Part shown: one piece after another, positions 54,559 to 63,681 of the stretch | Numbering within the stretch: position 1 is the first letter of the stretch | How the letters are laid out: each line of letters starts with the position of its first letter | Source: Limnobaculum allomyrinae | GTDB taxonomy: Bacteria; Pseudomonadota; Gammaproteobacteria; Enterobacterales; Enterobacteriaceae | Reading direction: 5' to 3' | NCBI RefSeq assembly: GCF_016649425.1 | Contig: NZ_JADRCR010000006.1 | Coordinates: 1-64,000 of the forward strand | Length of the DNA: 64,000 nt | Position numbers and translations under genes: made by a program | Notes under the pieces: model-generated | The model's database searches: none | Told to the model about the DNA's origin: nothing | What the model saw: the letters and a program-made list of their open reading frames with translations, nothing else

Positions 54559-55947
54559 TTACGGTGTAGCCCTTGGTCTAGAGTGTTGCATCGGGATAAA
54601 CCAAATGATGATGGCACCTACAATCAGTAATCCGGCGACGAAGTAGAGTCCGGAGGAGAAGCTGCCGGTCTGATCTTTCAGGATGCCGATTAGCAGTGGA
54701 CTTACCGCGGAGCCAACGTTGCCGGTAGCGTTGATAACGGCGATACCAACGGCTCTGGCTCGCAAACTGATAGACTGATCCGGGGTGGTCCAGAAGATCG
54801 CCATGGCGGTAAATGAGCCAACCGAGGCCATAATGATTCCCAGCAGTTGTACCATTGAATGATTGGTTAATGACGCCAGAATCCAACCACAGGCGGCAAA
54901 TATGTATGGCAGTACGGTATGGACTTTTCGTTCCTGCATGCGGTCGGAACGTCTGCTCCACCAAATCATCCCCGCGACGGTACAAAATTGAGGGATGGCC
55001 GTCAGGAAGCCAATCATGATGTTGCTGCTGCCCTGATTGAAGCTCTGCATAATCTGCGGCGTCCAGATATTAATGGCGCTCAGGGTATTGGTCAGGCAGA
55101 AGTAGGCCAGGGTGTACATCAGAACCACCGGAGACAGCACTTCGCGCCACAGGCTTTTTTGTTGCATTGCGCCGTAGCTGCTGGGGCCTTCCGGTTGAAC
55201 TAAGGTCAGACGGTCTGATTCCATCATGTCGTGCAGACATTTTTTGTCTTCATCAGTTAACCATTTGGCCTTCTGTGGGGTATCGTCCAGATAGAACCAT
55301 ACGACAATGCCTAACAGGACTGACGGGAAGCCTTCCAGCAGGAATAACCACTGCCAGCCTTTAAGGGCTAAAATACCATCCATCGACAGAATATAGCCGG
55401 AGGCCAGTGAGCCAAAGGCCATGGTGACCGGCATGGCTATCATAAATAGCGCATTAGCTCTGGCGCGGAAGAACGCGGGGAACCAATAGGTCAGATACAC
55501 CAGGATCCCTGGCAGGAAGCCCGCTTCGGTAATACCTACCAACATGCGCAGGATATACAGGCTGGTTGGGCCGGTGGCGAACATGGTGGCGGTGGAGGCC
55601 AGCCCCCATAGCACCATGATGGTGGCGATCCAGCGCCGTGCTCCGACGATGCCGAGCATGATGTTGCTGGGTATGCCGAAAATAACATAGGTGGCATAGA
55701 ACAGTGTAGCTGCAAGGCCAAACATGGTGGAGGACAGTCCCAGATCTTTACCCATGGTTAATCCGGCGAAGCCGATATTAATTCGGTCGAGAAATGAGAA
55801 CACGAACAGCACAAACAGGAAGATGATCACGCGACGGAATAGCTTTTTGATGACCGCCTGTTGTTGTGGTGTATGGGTGGTGTGCTGCATGTCTGGTGAG
55901 GTTGAGCTGCCACCGGTATTTTGATGTAGAGATTCTGTATTGTTCAT
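54559..55947 (-). CDS. hpaX: 4-hydroxyphenylacetate permease (MFS)
   Basis: The 462-residue transporter has twelve predicted membrane segments and a soluble N-terminus. FLDRINIGFA near residue 53 and the loop motif GIVGARRWIATIMV are typical of the anion:cation symporter branch of the MFS to which HpaX belongs. It should import 4-hydroxyphenylacetate with protons. It lies between hpaI and hpaA as in E. coli W, but with repeat-bearing spacers of 366 and 345 bp on either side. Confidence 0.9.
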   Translation of the reverse strand: MNNTESLHQNTGGSSTSPDMQHTTHTPQQQAVIKKLFRRVIIFLFVLFVFSFLDRINIGFAGLTMGKDLGLSSTMFGLAATLFYATYVIFGIPSNIMLGIVGARRWIATIMVLWGLASTATMFATGPTSLYILRMLVGITEAGFLPGILVYLTYWFPAFFRARANALFMIAMPVTMAFGSLASGYILSMDGILALKGWQWLFLLEGFPSVLLGIVVWFYLDDTPQKAKWLTDEDKKCLHDMMESDRLTLVQPEGPSSYGAMQQKSLWREVLSPVVLMYTLAYFCLTNTLSAINIWTPQIMQSFNQGSSNIMIGFLTAIPQFCTVAGMIWWSRRSDRMQERKVHTVLPYIFAACGWILASLTNHSMVQLLGIIMASVGSFTAMAIFWTTPDQSISLRARAVGIAVINATGNVGSAVSPLLIGILKDQTGSFSSGLYFVAGLLIVGAIIIWFIPMQHSRPRATP

Positions 55948-55974
55948 AGGCTTCTCAGTTTGTGTGGTGGTGAG

Positions 55975-56220
55975 TATTAGCTTCGGTGGATATTCCGGCC
56001 GTAAAGGCTAATGTGCACATATTTCGGTTGTGCTCGGCCGGAAGACTCTATGTACTTAGCTTCTGTGAGCGTCGGGTCTGGGCTGCCTACGGGCAGTTAT
56101 GAAACACCTTGCGGTGTTTCACCCTTGGGGGCTGTGTGAGCGCTGTTCAAACAGGCTTCGCCTGTTTGTTGTTGGCTTACGCTAAGTCGACCCTCACGGC
56201 ACCCTCTCCCTCCGATTAGC
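55975..56220 (-). repeat. Dispersed repeat, family 1, copy 2 with 75-bp insert
   Basis: Read on the minus strand from 56220 to 55975 this aligns with 10849-11022. Between the two conserved halves lie 75 bp (56096-56170) absent from the other copy. They contain two perfect 8-bp hairpins, GAAACACC/GGTGTTTC (56101-56120) and AAACAGGC/GCCTGTTT (56149-56167). It fills most of the hpaI-hpaX spacer and would be transcribed within the hpa operon. Confidence 0.88.
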
Positions 56221-56313
56221 TTTGTTAATAAAACCCAGGGGATAAATTTCCCTTTTTGATTAGTTTTATTAGCATTATCGAAGGACGGCTTTACCTTGTT
56301 GTTCACCTACTCT

Positions 56314-57132
56314 CTAATAAACACTACTTGTACTGTTTGTTTCCGGTGTTGCTGTCTGTTCAGCGGTTTGTTGAAACTGTTTTGCCAGTGATTCGGCGGC
56401 TTTGCTGAGTAGGGTGGTGTCGACGCCGACGGCGACGAACAGGGCGCCCAGAGACAGGTAATGTCGGGCCATTTTTTGATCGGCCATCAGGATGCCGGGG
56501 GCTTTTCCGGCGGCGATGATTTGGCCGATGGCGTGTTCAATGGCCTGTTGGACTTCCGGGTGGTTTGGCTGGCCGGGGAGCCCCATGTCGGCGGAGAGAT
56601 CCGCTGGGCCGATAAATACGCCGTCGATGCCTTCAACCTGAAGTATGTCCGGTAAATTGACTAATCCACGGCGGGTTTCAATTTGTACCAGTACGCACAT
56701 TTCACTATCGGCTTTTTGCAGATAGTCAGGGATGCGGTTCCAGCGTGAGGCTCTGGCCAGTGCGCTGCCGACACCCCGGATCCCATTGGGTGGATAGCGG
56801 GTAGACTGAACCGCTAATTGTGCCTCTTCTGCGCTTTGTACCATTGGCAGCAGCAGGGTTTGCGCACCAATATCCAGCAGCTGTTTCACTCTGACCGGAT
56901 CGTTCCATGGTGGGCGAACTACCGGCTGTGAAGCGTAAGGAGCAACCGCCTGTAGCTGACTTAAAATGGTTTGCAGGTCGTTCGGTGCGTGTTCACCATC
57001 AATCAGCAGCCAGTCAAATCCGGAACTCGCCAGCAGTTCTGCGCTGTAGGGGCTGCACAGGCCGAGCCATAAACCGATTTGTGGTCTTTTTTCTGCCAGT
57101 GCGCGTTTAAAATGGTTAATTGGCATTTCCAT
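56314..57132 (-). CDS. hpaI: 4-hydroxy-2-oxoheptanedioate aldolase
   Basis: The 272-residue class II aldolase matches E. coli HpaI with a C-terminal extension of about ten residues. It splits 4-hydroxy-2-oxoheptanedioate into pyruvate and succinate semialdehyde. [11 protein letters not shown] near residue 42, VQIETRRGL with a metal-binding Glu, and [10 protein letters not shown] with a metal-binding Asp are visible. ATG 57132 follows AAGGAG by seven bases; a second ATG lies two codons on. It is ten bases after hpaH. Confidence 0.95.
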   Translation of the reverse strand: MEMPINHFKRALAEKRPQIGLWLGLCSPYSAELLASSGFDWLLIDGEHAPNDLQTILSQLQAVAPYASQPVVRPPWNDPVRVKQLLDIGAQTLLLPMVQSAEEAQLAVQSTRYPPNGIRGVGSALARASRWNRIPDYLQKADSEMCVLVQIETRRGLVNLPDILQVEGIDGVFIGPADLSADMGLPGQPNHPEVQQAIEHAIGQIIAAGKAPGILMADQKMARHYLSLGALFVAVGVDTTLLSKAAESLAKQFQQTAEQTATPETNSTSSVY

Positions 57133-57142
57133 GATGTTCTCC

Positions 57143-57946
57143 TTAAACAAACCGGCAGCTGATAGCGCCCATTGAACCGTAATCCACATGGAAGGTATCG
57201 CCGGGGCGGGCAGGTACCGGGCGGGTGAAGGAACCGCCAAGGATCACCTGTCCGGCTTCCAACTGAACGCCATAAGGGTGGAGTTTATTTGCCAGCCAGG
57301 CCACGCCGTTAGCCGGGTGGTTTAGCACTGCCGCCGCTACGCCTGACTCTTCAATTACGCCGTTGCGATACAACAGAGCGCTGATCCAGCGTAAATCCAG
57401 TGCATCCGGTTTGATTGGCCGACCGCCCATCACCACACCTGCGTTAGCAGCGTTGTCAGAGATAGTGTCAAACACTTTGCGTGGGCGCTGGGTATCCGGA
57501 TCGATGTTGTGGCAGCGGGCATCGATAATCTCCAACGCCGGTATGATGTAGTCGGTCGCGTTATACACATCGAAAATGGTGCAGTTCGGGCCCGTCAGTG
57601 GTTTAGCCAGAATAAAAGCCAGCTCCACCTCAATACGCGGTACGATAAAACGGTCGGATGGGATATCGCTGCCATCGTCGAAGAACATATCGTCCAGCAA
57701 GGTGCCGTAGTCCGGTTCACTGATTTGTGAACTGTACTGCATGGCTTTTGATGTCAGGCCAATTTTGTGGCCTTTCATCTGGCGACCCTCTTCGATTTTG
57801 AGTTTTACCCAGGTACGCTGAATGGCGTAGGCATCTTCCAGCGTGATATCCGGGTTTTGCAGCGAAATCTGTTGGATCTGCTGTCGGTTTTTCTCAGCCT
57901 GGTTGAGTTGCTGAGCCATGCGCATAATAGTGTCTTGATTTAACAT
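57143..57946 (-). CDS. hpaH: 2-oxohept-4-ene-1,7-dioate hydratase
   Basis: The 267-residue hydratase, identical in length to E. coli HpaH, belongs to the fumarylacetoacetase-related MhpD/HpaH family. [13 protein letters not shown] near residue 60, [14 protein letters not shown] near 105 and the C-terminal [17 protein letters not shown] are conserved. It hydrates the ring-cleavage-derived dienoate to the aldolase substrate. Start MLNQDTI at 57946 by alignment; six further codons upstream are open. Confidence 0.95.
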   Translation of the reverse strand: MLNQDTIMRMAQQLNQAEKNRQQIQQISLQNPDITLEDAYAIQRTWVKLKIEEGRQMKGHKIGLTSKAMQYSSQISEPDYGTLLDDMFFDDGSDIPSDRFIVPRIEVELAFILAKPLTGPNCTIFDVYNATDYIIPALEIIDARCHNIDPDTQRPRKVFDTISDNAANAGVVMGGRPIKPDALDLRWISALLYRNGVIEESGVAAAVLNHPANGVAWLANKLHPYGVQLEAGQVILGGSFTRPVPARPGDTFHVDYGSMGAISCRFV

Positions 57947-57960
57947 ATTGATTTCCCGCT

Positions 57961-59412
57961 TCAATCCAGGCTGCCAAAACAGAGATATTTAATCTCCATA
58001 TAATCTTCAATACCGTGCCGGGAGCCTTCGCGTCCCAGACCCGACTGTTTAATGCCGCCAAAAGGGGCCGATTCATTGGAAATTGCACCTTCGTTAATTC
58101 CTACCATGCCGCACTCCAGTGCTTCTGCCACGCGGACGATTCGGCCAATATCACGTGAGTAGAAGTAGGCTGCTAAACCAGACTCGGTCTGATTTGCTAG
58201 CTGAATAGCCTGCTCTTCGGTATGGAAACGAATTAACGGCGCTACCGGGCCAAAGGTCTCCTCATTGGCGATCAGCATGTTCTCAGTCACCCCGGTTAAT
58301 ACCGTTGGTTGGAAGAAGAACCCGCCTTGAAGGTACGGTTGACCGCCGATAAGAACCTGGGCGCCATGCTGTTTGGCATCGTCAATATGAGATTGAACTT
58401 TGGCCACGGCAGCGGCGTTGATAAGCGGGCCCTGCTGGAAATCGCCTTCCAGCGCCGGGCCGGCTTGTAATGTGGCAACCGCACTAGCCAGTTTTTGGCT
58501 AAAGGCGTCATACACTGAGTCCTGAACCAACAGACGGTTGGCACAAACGCAGGTTTGACCGCTGTTGCGAAATTTGGCAGTTAGCGCCCCGGTAACGGCG
58601 GCGTCCAGATCTGCATCATCGAATACGATAAACGGTGCGTTGCCTCCCAGCTCCAGCGACATTTTTTTCACCGTGCTGGCACATTGGGCCATTAATAGTT
58701 TGCCGACGTGGGTGGAACCGGTGAATGAGAGTTTGCGCACTACCGGGCTTTGAGTCAGCGCTCTGCCAATGGCTACCGCATCGGTACCGGTTACCACATT
58801 GAATACGCCGTCAGGAATACCGGCTTTTTTAGCCAGCGCTGCCAGAATTAATGCGGACAGCGGGGTTTCCGGTGCCGGTTTTAATACCACGGTACAGCCT
58901 GCCGCCAATGCCGGTGCGACTTTGCGGGTAATCATGGCATTAGGGAAGTTCCATGGGGTAATGGCTGCCACGACGCCGATGGGCTGTTTAATGGTAGTAA
59001 TACGGCGGCCGGGCAGAGGCGAAGGAATGGTCTCCCCATAGGTACGTTTACCCTCTTCGGCAAACCATTCGATAAAGCTGGCGCCATACAGAATCTCGCC
59101 CCGGGATTCTGCCAGTGGCTTTCCCTGTTCAAGACTGAGCAATCTTGCCAGAGGTTCCTGTTGCTCAATAATCAGTTGATACCAGGTTTGCAGGTACTGA
59201 CTACGCTGTTTAGCCGTGAGTTTTTGCCATGCAGGCAGGGCCTGACGAGCCGCATCAATGGCTTCCAGCGTTTCGGCTTCACCCAGATTACTGACGTGAG
59301 CAATCACTTCGCCGTTAGCCGGGTTATTCACCGGATAGGTGGATTTATCCTGCGCATCGCACCATTGTCCGTTAATAAATGCCTGACGATAAATTACTTC
59401 TGGCATCATCAT
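57961..59412 (-). CDS. gabD: Succinate-semialdehyde dehydrogenase
   Basis: The 483-residue aldehyde dehydrogenase has TPWNFPNAMITRK near residue 153, LELGGNAPFIVF with catalytic Glu near 255, and the nucleophilic Cys in FRNSGQTCVCANR near 288. It resembles GabD/Sad-type enzymes. It oxidises the succinate semialdehyde released by HpaI to succinate, completing the pathway. In E. coli W no such gene stands between hpaF and hpaH. It overlaps hpaF (ATGATGATG) and is 14 bases before hpaH, so it is fully integrated in the operon. Confidence 0.88.
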   Translation of the reverse strand: MMMPEVIYRQAFINGQWCDAQDKSTYPVNNPANGEVIAHVSNLGEAETLEAIDAARQALPAWQKLTAKQRSQYLQTWYQLIIEQQEPLARLLSLEQGKPLAESRGEILYGASFIEWFAEEGKRTYGETIPSPLPGRRITTIKQPIGVVAAITPWNFPNAMITRKVAPALAAGCTVVLKPAPETPLSALILAALAKKAGIPDGVFNVVTGTDAVAIGRALTQSPVVRKLSFTGSTHVGKLLMAQCASTVKKMSLELGGNAPFIVFDDADLDAAVTGALTAKFRNSGQTCVCANRLLVQDSVYDAFSQKLASAVATLQAGPALEGDFQQGPLINAAAVAKVQSHIDDAKQHGAQVLIGGQPYLQGGFFFQPTVLTGVTENMLIANEETFGPVAPLIRFHTEEQAIQLANQTESGLAAYFYSRDIGRIVRVAEALECGMVGINEGAISNESAPFGGIKQSGLGREGSRHGIEDYMEIKYLCFGSLD

Positions 59413-59801
59413 GCGGCACCCCCGTTAAAAAGGGCGTGAACGTTATTCTGCTTAAAGTTAAGTTCAGCGTCGAGCTCGACCATCTCAAATGAGATGGCGA
59501 GATAACGTTCCGCCATTAAAGCGGAAAAATGCTGTTTGATTAACGCAAACAGGGATTCAGCCACCTGTTTGCGACTTTCTGCACTACGCCCGTGCCCGAT
59601 TTTTAATGTCATATGTACAAAGGCGTAGTCGTGGGCACCATCAGCCATCTGCCAGGTGTCTAACCAGATAGCACGGCTGCGGATCCCCGCCAGAGGGAAT
59701 ATTCCCGTTGCGGCCAAATGCTGGTTAACCTTGGCGAACAGCGCAGGTAACTGAGCAGAATCACGTATGTTGTCCGTACATTCAGCATAAAAATGTGGCA
59801 T
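59409..59801 (-). CDS. hpaF: 5-carboxymethyl-2-hydroxymuconate isomerase
   Basis: The 130-residue protein matches E. coli HpaF/CHMI, a trimeric tautomerase-superfamily enzyme whose N-terminal proline (Pro2 after Met removal) is the catalytic base. MPHFYAECTDNIR, GIFPLAGIRSRAIWLDTWQMADG and NFKQNNVHALF are conserved. It lies 30 bases after hpaD. Confidence 0.95.
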   Translation of the reverse strand: MPHFYAECTDNIRDSAQLPALFAKVNQHLAATGIFPLAGIRSRAIWLDTWQMADGAHDYAFVHMTLKIGHGRSAESRKQVAESLFALIKQHFSALMAERYLAISFEMVELDAELNFKQNNVHALFNGGAA

Positions 59802-59831
59802 ATCGCCTCCGGTTTCAGAAAAATGACGTAA

Positions 59832-60707
59832 TCAGGCAGCAGCCCGGGAATTGATATCGTCTGGCAGTGGGAAGATGGCATTAACCTGCCCGGTGCCGGA
59901 ACTTGGGAACAGATCGGTGACAAACTCCACTTTGCCGTCGTATTTATCCCAGCCCAGCAGACCCAACAGCATGACGGTGTCGTGCATGTTGCCTTCGCCA
60001 AAGCAGTATTGGGCGTATTCCGGCAGCATGGCGCAGAATTCTTTGAAACGACCCTCTTTCCACAGCTTGACTACGCGCTCATCCATCTGACGATCGAATT
60101 CACGGGTATAGCTGTGCATGCCTTCTTCGGCACGACGGTCATCAATGAAACGGTGAGAGAGGGAACCGCTGGCCAGCACGGCGACGGTACCGTCATATTT
60201 CTTGATCGCGTTGAGAATGGCTTCTCCCATACGGCGACTATCTTCAAAGTCATGAACGGTACAGAACGCAGAAATGGAGATCACTTTGAAATGTTTGTCT
60301 TCGTTCATATAACGCATAGGAACCAGCGTGCCGTACTCCAGATTCAGGCTTGGAATATCATGAGCCTGAGCGCGAACTCCCAGCTTACGGGCTTCATCGG
60401 CAATCATTTGACCCAGTTCCGGGTTGCCGTCGTAATCGAAGGTGATGTCGCGGATAAAGTGCGGCAGTTCGTTACTGGTATAAACGCCCTTGAAGCTTTT
60501 AGTACAGTTGATGTGATAGGCGCTGTTGACCAGCCAGTGGGTATCAAACACGATAATGGTGTCGACCCCAAGCTCACGGCAACGATTGCCGATCTCTTTA
60601 TGACCGTCGATGGCTGCCTGACGGCATCCATAATTTTTCCCCGGTAATTCTGATAAATACATCGAGGGGACGTGTGTTGTTTTGGCTGCTAACGCTAACT
60701 TACCCAT
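59832..60707 (-). CDS. hpaD: Homoprotocatechuate 2,3-dioxygenase (extradiol, class III)
   Basis: The 291-residue enzyme matches E. coli HpaD (283) with a slightly longer C-terminus. It is a LigB-type Fe(II) dioxygenase that cleaves 3,4-dihydroxyphenylacetate to 5-carboxymethyl-2-hydroxymuconate semialdehyde. VFDTHWLVN, AFCTVHDF and ASGSLSHRFIDD hold likely metal or substrate residues. ATG 60707 (MGKLALAAKTTHVP) follows GAGGAACAT; the longer frame is not supported. Confidence 0.95.
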   Translation of the reverse strand: MGKLALAAKTTHVPSMYLSELPGKNYGCRQAAIDGHKEIGNRCRELGVDTIIVFDTHWLVNSAYHINCTKSFKGVYTSNELPHFIRDITFDYDGNPELGQMIADEARKLGVRAQAHDIPSLNLEYGTLVPMRYMNEDKHFKVISISAFCTVHDFEDSRRMGEAILNAIKKYDGTVAVLASGSLSHRFIDDRRAEEGMHSYTREFDRQMDERVVKLWKEGRFKEFCAMLPEYAQYCFGEGNMHDTVMLLGLLGWDKYDGKVEFVTDLFPSSGTGQVNAIFPLPDDINSRAAA

Positions 60708-60821
60708 ATGTTCCTCACTTGATGCCCGTGACTGGGCATCACAATAATGGTCGATGATTAGGAGCACTCAGGCTCCGGTACGAGTTACGCTTAGTAATAA
60801 CAACTGCCAGGGATAATCCCC

Positions 60822-62288
60822 TTAAACACCCCAACGCGGGATGTGATGGTCGCCGAACGAAATACAGACGTTTTTCATTTCAGCAAACACTTCAAAACTG
60901 TACTCACCGCCTTCACGTCCGGTACCGGAGGCTTTGATGCCGCCGAATGGCTGGCGTAGATCCCGTACGTTCTGGGTGTTAACAAACACCATGCCCGCTT
61001 CTATGCTGCGTGACAGACGCAGTATCTTGCTGATGTCTTGTGTCCAGATGTAGGAGGCCAGTCCGTACTCCACGTCATTCGCCATGCGCAGACCGTCTTC
61101 TTCGCTGTCGAATGGAATCAGACAGGCAACCGGGCCAAAGATCTCTTCTTGTGCCACGCGCATTCTGTTATCCACATCCGCCAGTACGGTAGGACGCAGG
61201 AAGTGACCACCGCGCAGATGCTCCGGAAGATCGGTTGGTTTGTCTGGCCCACCGGCCAGCAGAGTTGCCCCTTCTTCAATACCCAGACGGATATAGCCAG
61301 AGACTTTGTCCCAGTGCTGTTGGCTGATCAGTGAGCCAAGTTGAGTGGTTAGATCCTGCGGATCGCCTACTTTCAGGCGGTTGGCCCGCTCGGCAAAACG
61401 TTTCACAAACTCCGGATAGATGCTGCGTTGAACAAAGATGCGCGAGCCCGCGGTACAGCGCTCTCCATTGATGGAAAAGATGGTGAACAGCGATGCATCC
61501 AGTGCCCGCTCGATATCCGCATCTTCAAAAACCAGCACCGGTGATTTACCGCCCAGTTCCATGGAGTATTTTTTCAGACCCGCGCTTTCCATAATCTTGC
61601 GTCCGGTCAGGGTGCCGCCGGTAAAGGAGACAGAACGAACGTCGTGGTGGCGCACCAGCGCATCACCCGCGGTAGCGCCGTAACCCTGAACCACGTTCAG
61701 TACTCCGGCAGGAATGCCGGCTTCCAGCGCGAGCTCACCAAGGAAGTTGGCGGTAAGGGGAGACAACTCGGACATTTTCAGCACCGCGGTATTGCCCAGC
61801 GCCAGACAAGGTGCAACTTTCCAGGTGGCGGTCATAAAAGGGACGTTCCACGGGGAAACCAGAGCACAAACCCCAACTGGCTGAACCAGGGTGTAGTTGA
61901 GCATCTTGTCATCCACCGGATAGGTTCGACCGTCCATGCGCTGGCAAACTTCGGCAAAGAATTCAAAATTGTGCGATGCCCGAGGGATCAGTACATTTTG
62001 TGTTTGATGCAGCGGCAGACCAGTATCTGCCGTTTCCATTTGTGCAATTTCCGGCACGTTTTCAGCAATCAAATCGCCGAGGCGGCGCATCAGGCGAGCG
62101 CGTTCTTTCATTGGCAGGTTAGCCCATTTAGGGAAAGCAATTTTGGCTGCTTCAACCGCCTGATGAATTTCTGCTTCTCCGCCGGAAGCGACATCGGCTA
62201 ATACTTCTCCGGTGGCCGGGTTCAGGGTTTGAAAAGTCTCTTTACTTGAAACACTTTTGCCATTAATCCAGTGGTTAATCATTTGCAT
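60822..62288 (-). CDS. hpaE: 5-carboxymethyl-2-hydroxymuconate semialdehyde dehydrogenase
   Basis: The 488-residue aldehyde dehydrogenase has SPWNVPFMTATWK near residue 145, MELGGKSPVLVF near 245 with the catalytic Glu, and Cys in NGERCTAGSR near 280. It matches HpaE and oxidises the ring-cleavage product with NAD+. Its start overlaps the hpaG2 end by ten bases, so translation is coupled. A 114-bp gap separates it from hpaD. Confidence 0.95.
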   Translation of the reverse strand: MQMINHWINGKSVSSKETFQTLNPATGEVLADVASGGEAEIHQAVEAAKIAFPKWANLPMKERARLMRRLGDLIAENVPEIAQMETADTGLPLHQTQNVLIPRASHNFEFFAEVCQRMDGRTYPVDDKMLNYTLVQPVGVCALVSPWNVPFMTATWKVAPCLALGNTAVLKMSELSPLTANFLGELALEAGIPAGVLNVVQGYGATAGDALVRHHDVRSVSFTGGTLTGRKIMESAGLKKYSMELGGKSPVLVFEDADIERALDASLFTIFSINGERCTAGSRIFVQRSIYPEFVKRFAERANRLKVGDPQDLTTQLGSLISQQHWDKVSGYIRLGIEEGATLLAGGPDKPTDLPEHLRGGHFLRPTVLADVDNRMRVAQEEIFGPVACLIPFDSEEDGLRMANDVEYGLASYIWTQDISKILRLSRSIEAGMVFVNTQNVRDLRQPFGGIKASGTGREGGEYSFEVFAEMKNVCISFGDHHIPRWGV

Positions 62289-63049
62289 GACAGGGTTTCC
62301 TCATATTCAGTTTCACTTACAATCCGGTTGCTCAGACGTCCTACGCCCTCTACTTCAACAATGACTTCATCACCGGGCACTACGTCAGAGAGGCCTTTTG
62401 GCGTACCGGTTGCGATCATGTCCCCCGGCTGTAGCGTCATAAACTGGCTCAGGTATGAGATCAGAAAGGGGATATCGAAAATCAGGTCTTTGGTGGAGCC
62501 TTTCTGGCGCAGCTCGCCATTGACGTGAGTGGTGAGCGTCAGGTTATGCGGGTCGGCAACGTCTTCTTTGTCCACAATCCATGGGCCAAGAGGCGTCAGG
62601 GTATCGCGGCTTTTTACCCGCAGGTTGGGGCGGTAGTAATTCTCCAGATAATCGCGAATGGCATAGTCGTTACATACCGTGTAGCCACCCACATACGCCA
62701 TGGCCTGCTCACGGCTGACGTTGCGGGCGGTTTTACCAATCACCACCACCAGCTCCGATTCATAGTGCATATAATCGACATTGTCAGGGCGGACGCTGAC
62801 CTGCTGGTGGCCGATCAGGGTATTGGACGCTTTAATAAAGATCAGCGGCTCTTCCGGCGCTTTAAATTCCAACTCGGCAGCGTGGTCGGCATAGTTCAGA
62901 CCTAATGCAAACAGAGTGCCATCCGCTGGCGGTAGCCATTTAAAGCTGCCTGCTGCAAGCTGAGTTCCATCTGCCAGTACCGCCTGCTCCCTATCGTCGA
63001 TCGTGACCTGATAAGGCTGGTTCTGATATTGAATACGGGCGTGTCTCAT
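62279..63049 (-). CDS. hpaG2: Homoprotocatechuate isomerase/decarboxylase, C-terminal-type subunit
   Basis: The 256-residue protein corresponds to the second half of E. coli HpaG (429). It is a fumarylacetoacetase-fold domain: LFALGLNYADHAAELEFK, MHYESELVVVIGKTARN with metal-binding Glu, GYTVCNDYAIRDYLEN and GDMIATGTPKGLSDV. With HpaG1 it performs decarboxylation and isomerisation of the HpaF product. It has its own AAGGAG site seven bases before ATG 63049 and overlaps hpaG1 by four bases, so this is a true split gene. Confidence 0.93.
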   Translation of the reverse strand: MRHARIQYQNQPYQVTIDDREQAVLADGTQLAAGSFKWLPPADGTLFALGLNYADHAAELEFKAPEEPLIFIKASNTLIGHQQVSVRPDNVDYMHYESELVVVIGKTARNVSREQAMAYVGGYTVCNDYAIRDYLENYYRPNLRVKSRDTLTPLGPWIVDKEDVADPHNLTLTTHVNGELRQKGSTKDLIFDIPFLISYLSQFMTLQPGDMIATGTPKGLSDVVPGDEVIVEVEGVGRLSNRIVSETEYEETLSCK

Positions 63050-63681
63050 ATAGCAGCTCCTTGTTGCATCACGATATTGGTTAATTCAGGCAGGCCTTCG
63101 GCACGAACCGTGATCCGGTCTCCCGGATGGATTCTGGCGCGCTGATGAGGGGTACCGATCAGAATCTTGTCCCCTGGTTGTAGCGTGGCGAAATCACTTA
63201 ACGCTGCCACTAATTCATAGGCTGAGCGTTGAAGGTCAGCAGTATTCCAGCGGTCAACTTCGTTGCCGTTGATTTCGGTGCAAATAGTTAACTGCTCCGG
63301 GTTAATACCTGCGACAGTTTCGCCAATTGGACAGAAACCATCACAGCATTTGGCTTTAATTGCCGGGCGGTAGAAGCTGGTTTCCGGCAGGCTAATGTCG
63401 TTAGCCAGCGCATAACCGGCGATATAAGCCAGGGCTTCGCCAACCGGGACTTTACGTGCAGTCTTGCCAATCACTACGGCTAAGGTGGCACCGCTCAGTA
63501 CTTCTGACTCACCCGATGGATAAGGGACAGGAGCCAGAGGCCCTGTTTGGGTGTTGTGAGGTTTAATAAACCATACCGGCGTTTTAGGTAGCGCTTGATA
63601 AGGCGGCTGCTGAAATGCACTACTCCAGACAGCAAGCTGACTTTTATGATTCAGGGCTACTGCAAACACATTGTTCTTCAT
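63046..63681 (-). CDS. hpaG1: Homoprotocatechuate isomerase/decarboxylase, N-terminal-type subunit
   Basis: The 211-residue protein corresponds to the first half of E. coli HpaG: MKNNVFAVALNHKSQL, TPVWFIKPHNT, SGATLAVVIGKTARKV, GYALANDISLPE and KCCDGFCPIGE. Start 63681 was chosen by alignment and a GAGG nine bases upstream; an ATG three codons earlier sits directly on that site. It is the first gene of the hpa meta-cleavage operon. Confidence 0.93.
   Translation of the reverse strand: MKNNVFAVALNHKSQLAVWSSAFQQPPYQALPKTPVWFIKPHNTQTGPLAPVPYPSGESEVLSGATLAVVIGKTARKVPVGEALAYIAGYALANDISLPETSFYRPAIKAKCCDGFCPIGETVAGINPEQLTICTEINGNEVDRWNTADLQRSAYELVAALSDFATLQPGDKILIGTPHQRARIHPGDRITVRAEGLPELTNIVMQQGAAI

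Noticed and set aside
62279-63681. hpaG disrupted by a frameshift
   Set aside because: The second frame has its own strong AAGGAG site and ATG, and both halves are full domains, so it is a natural split.
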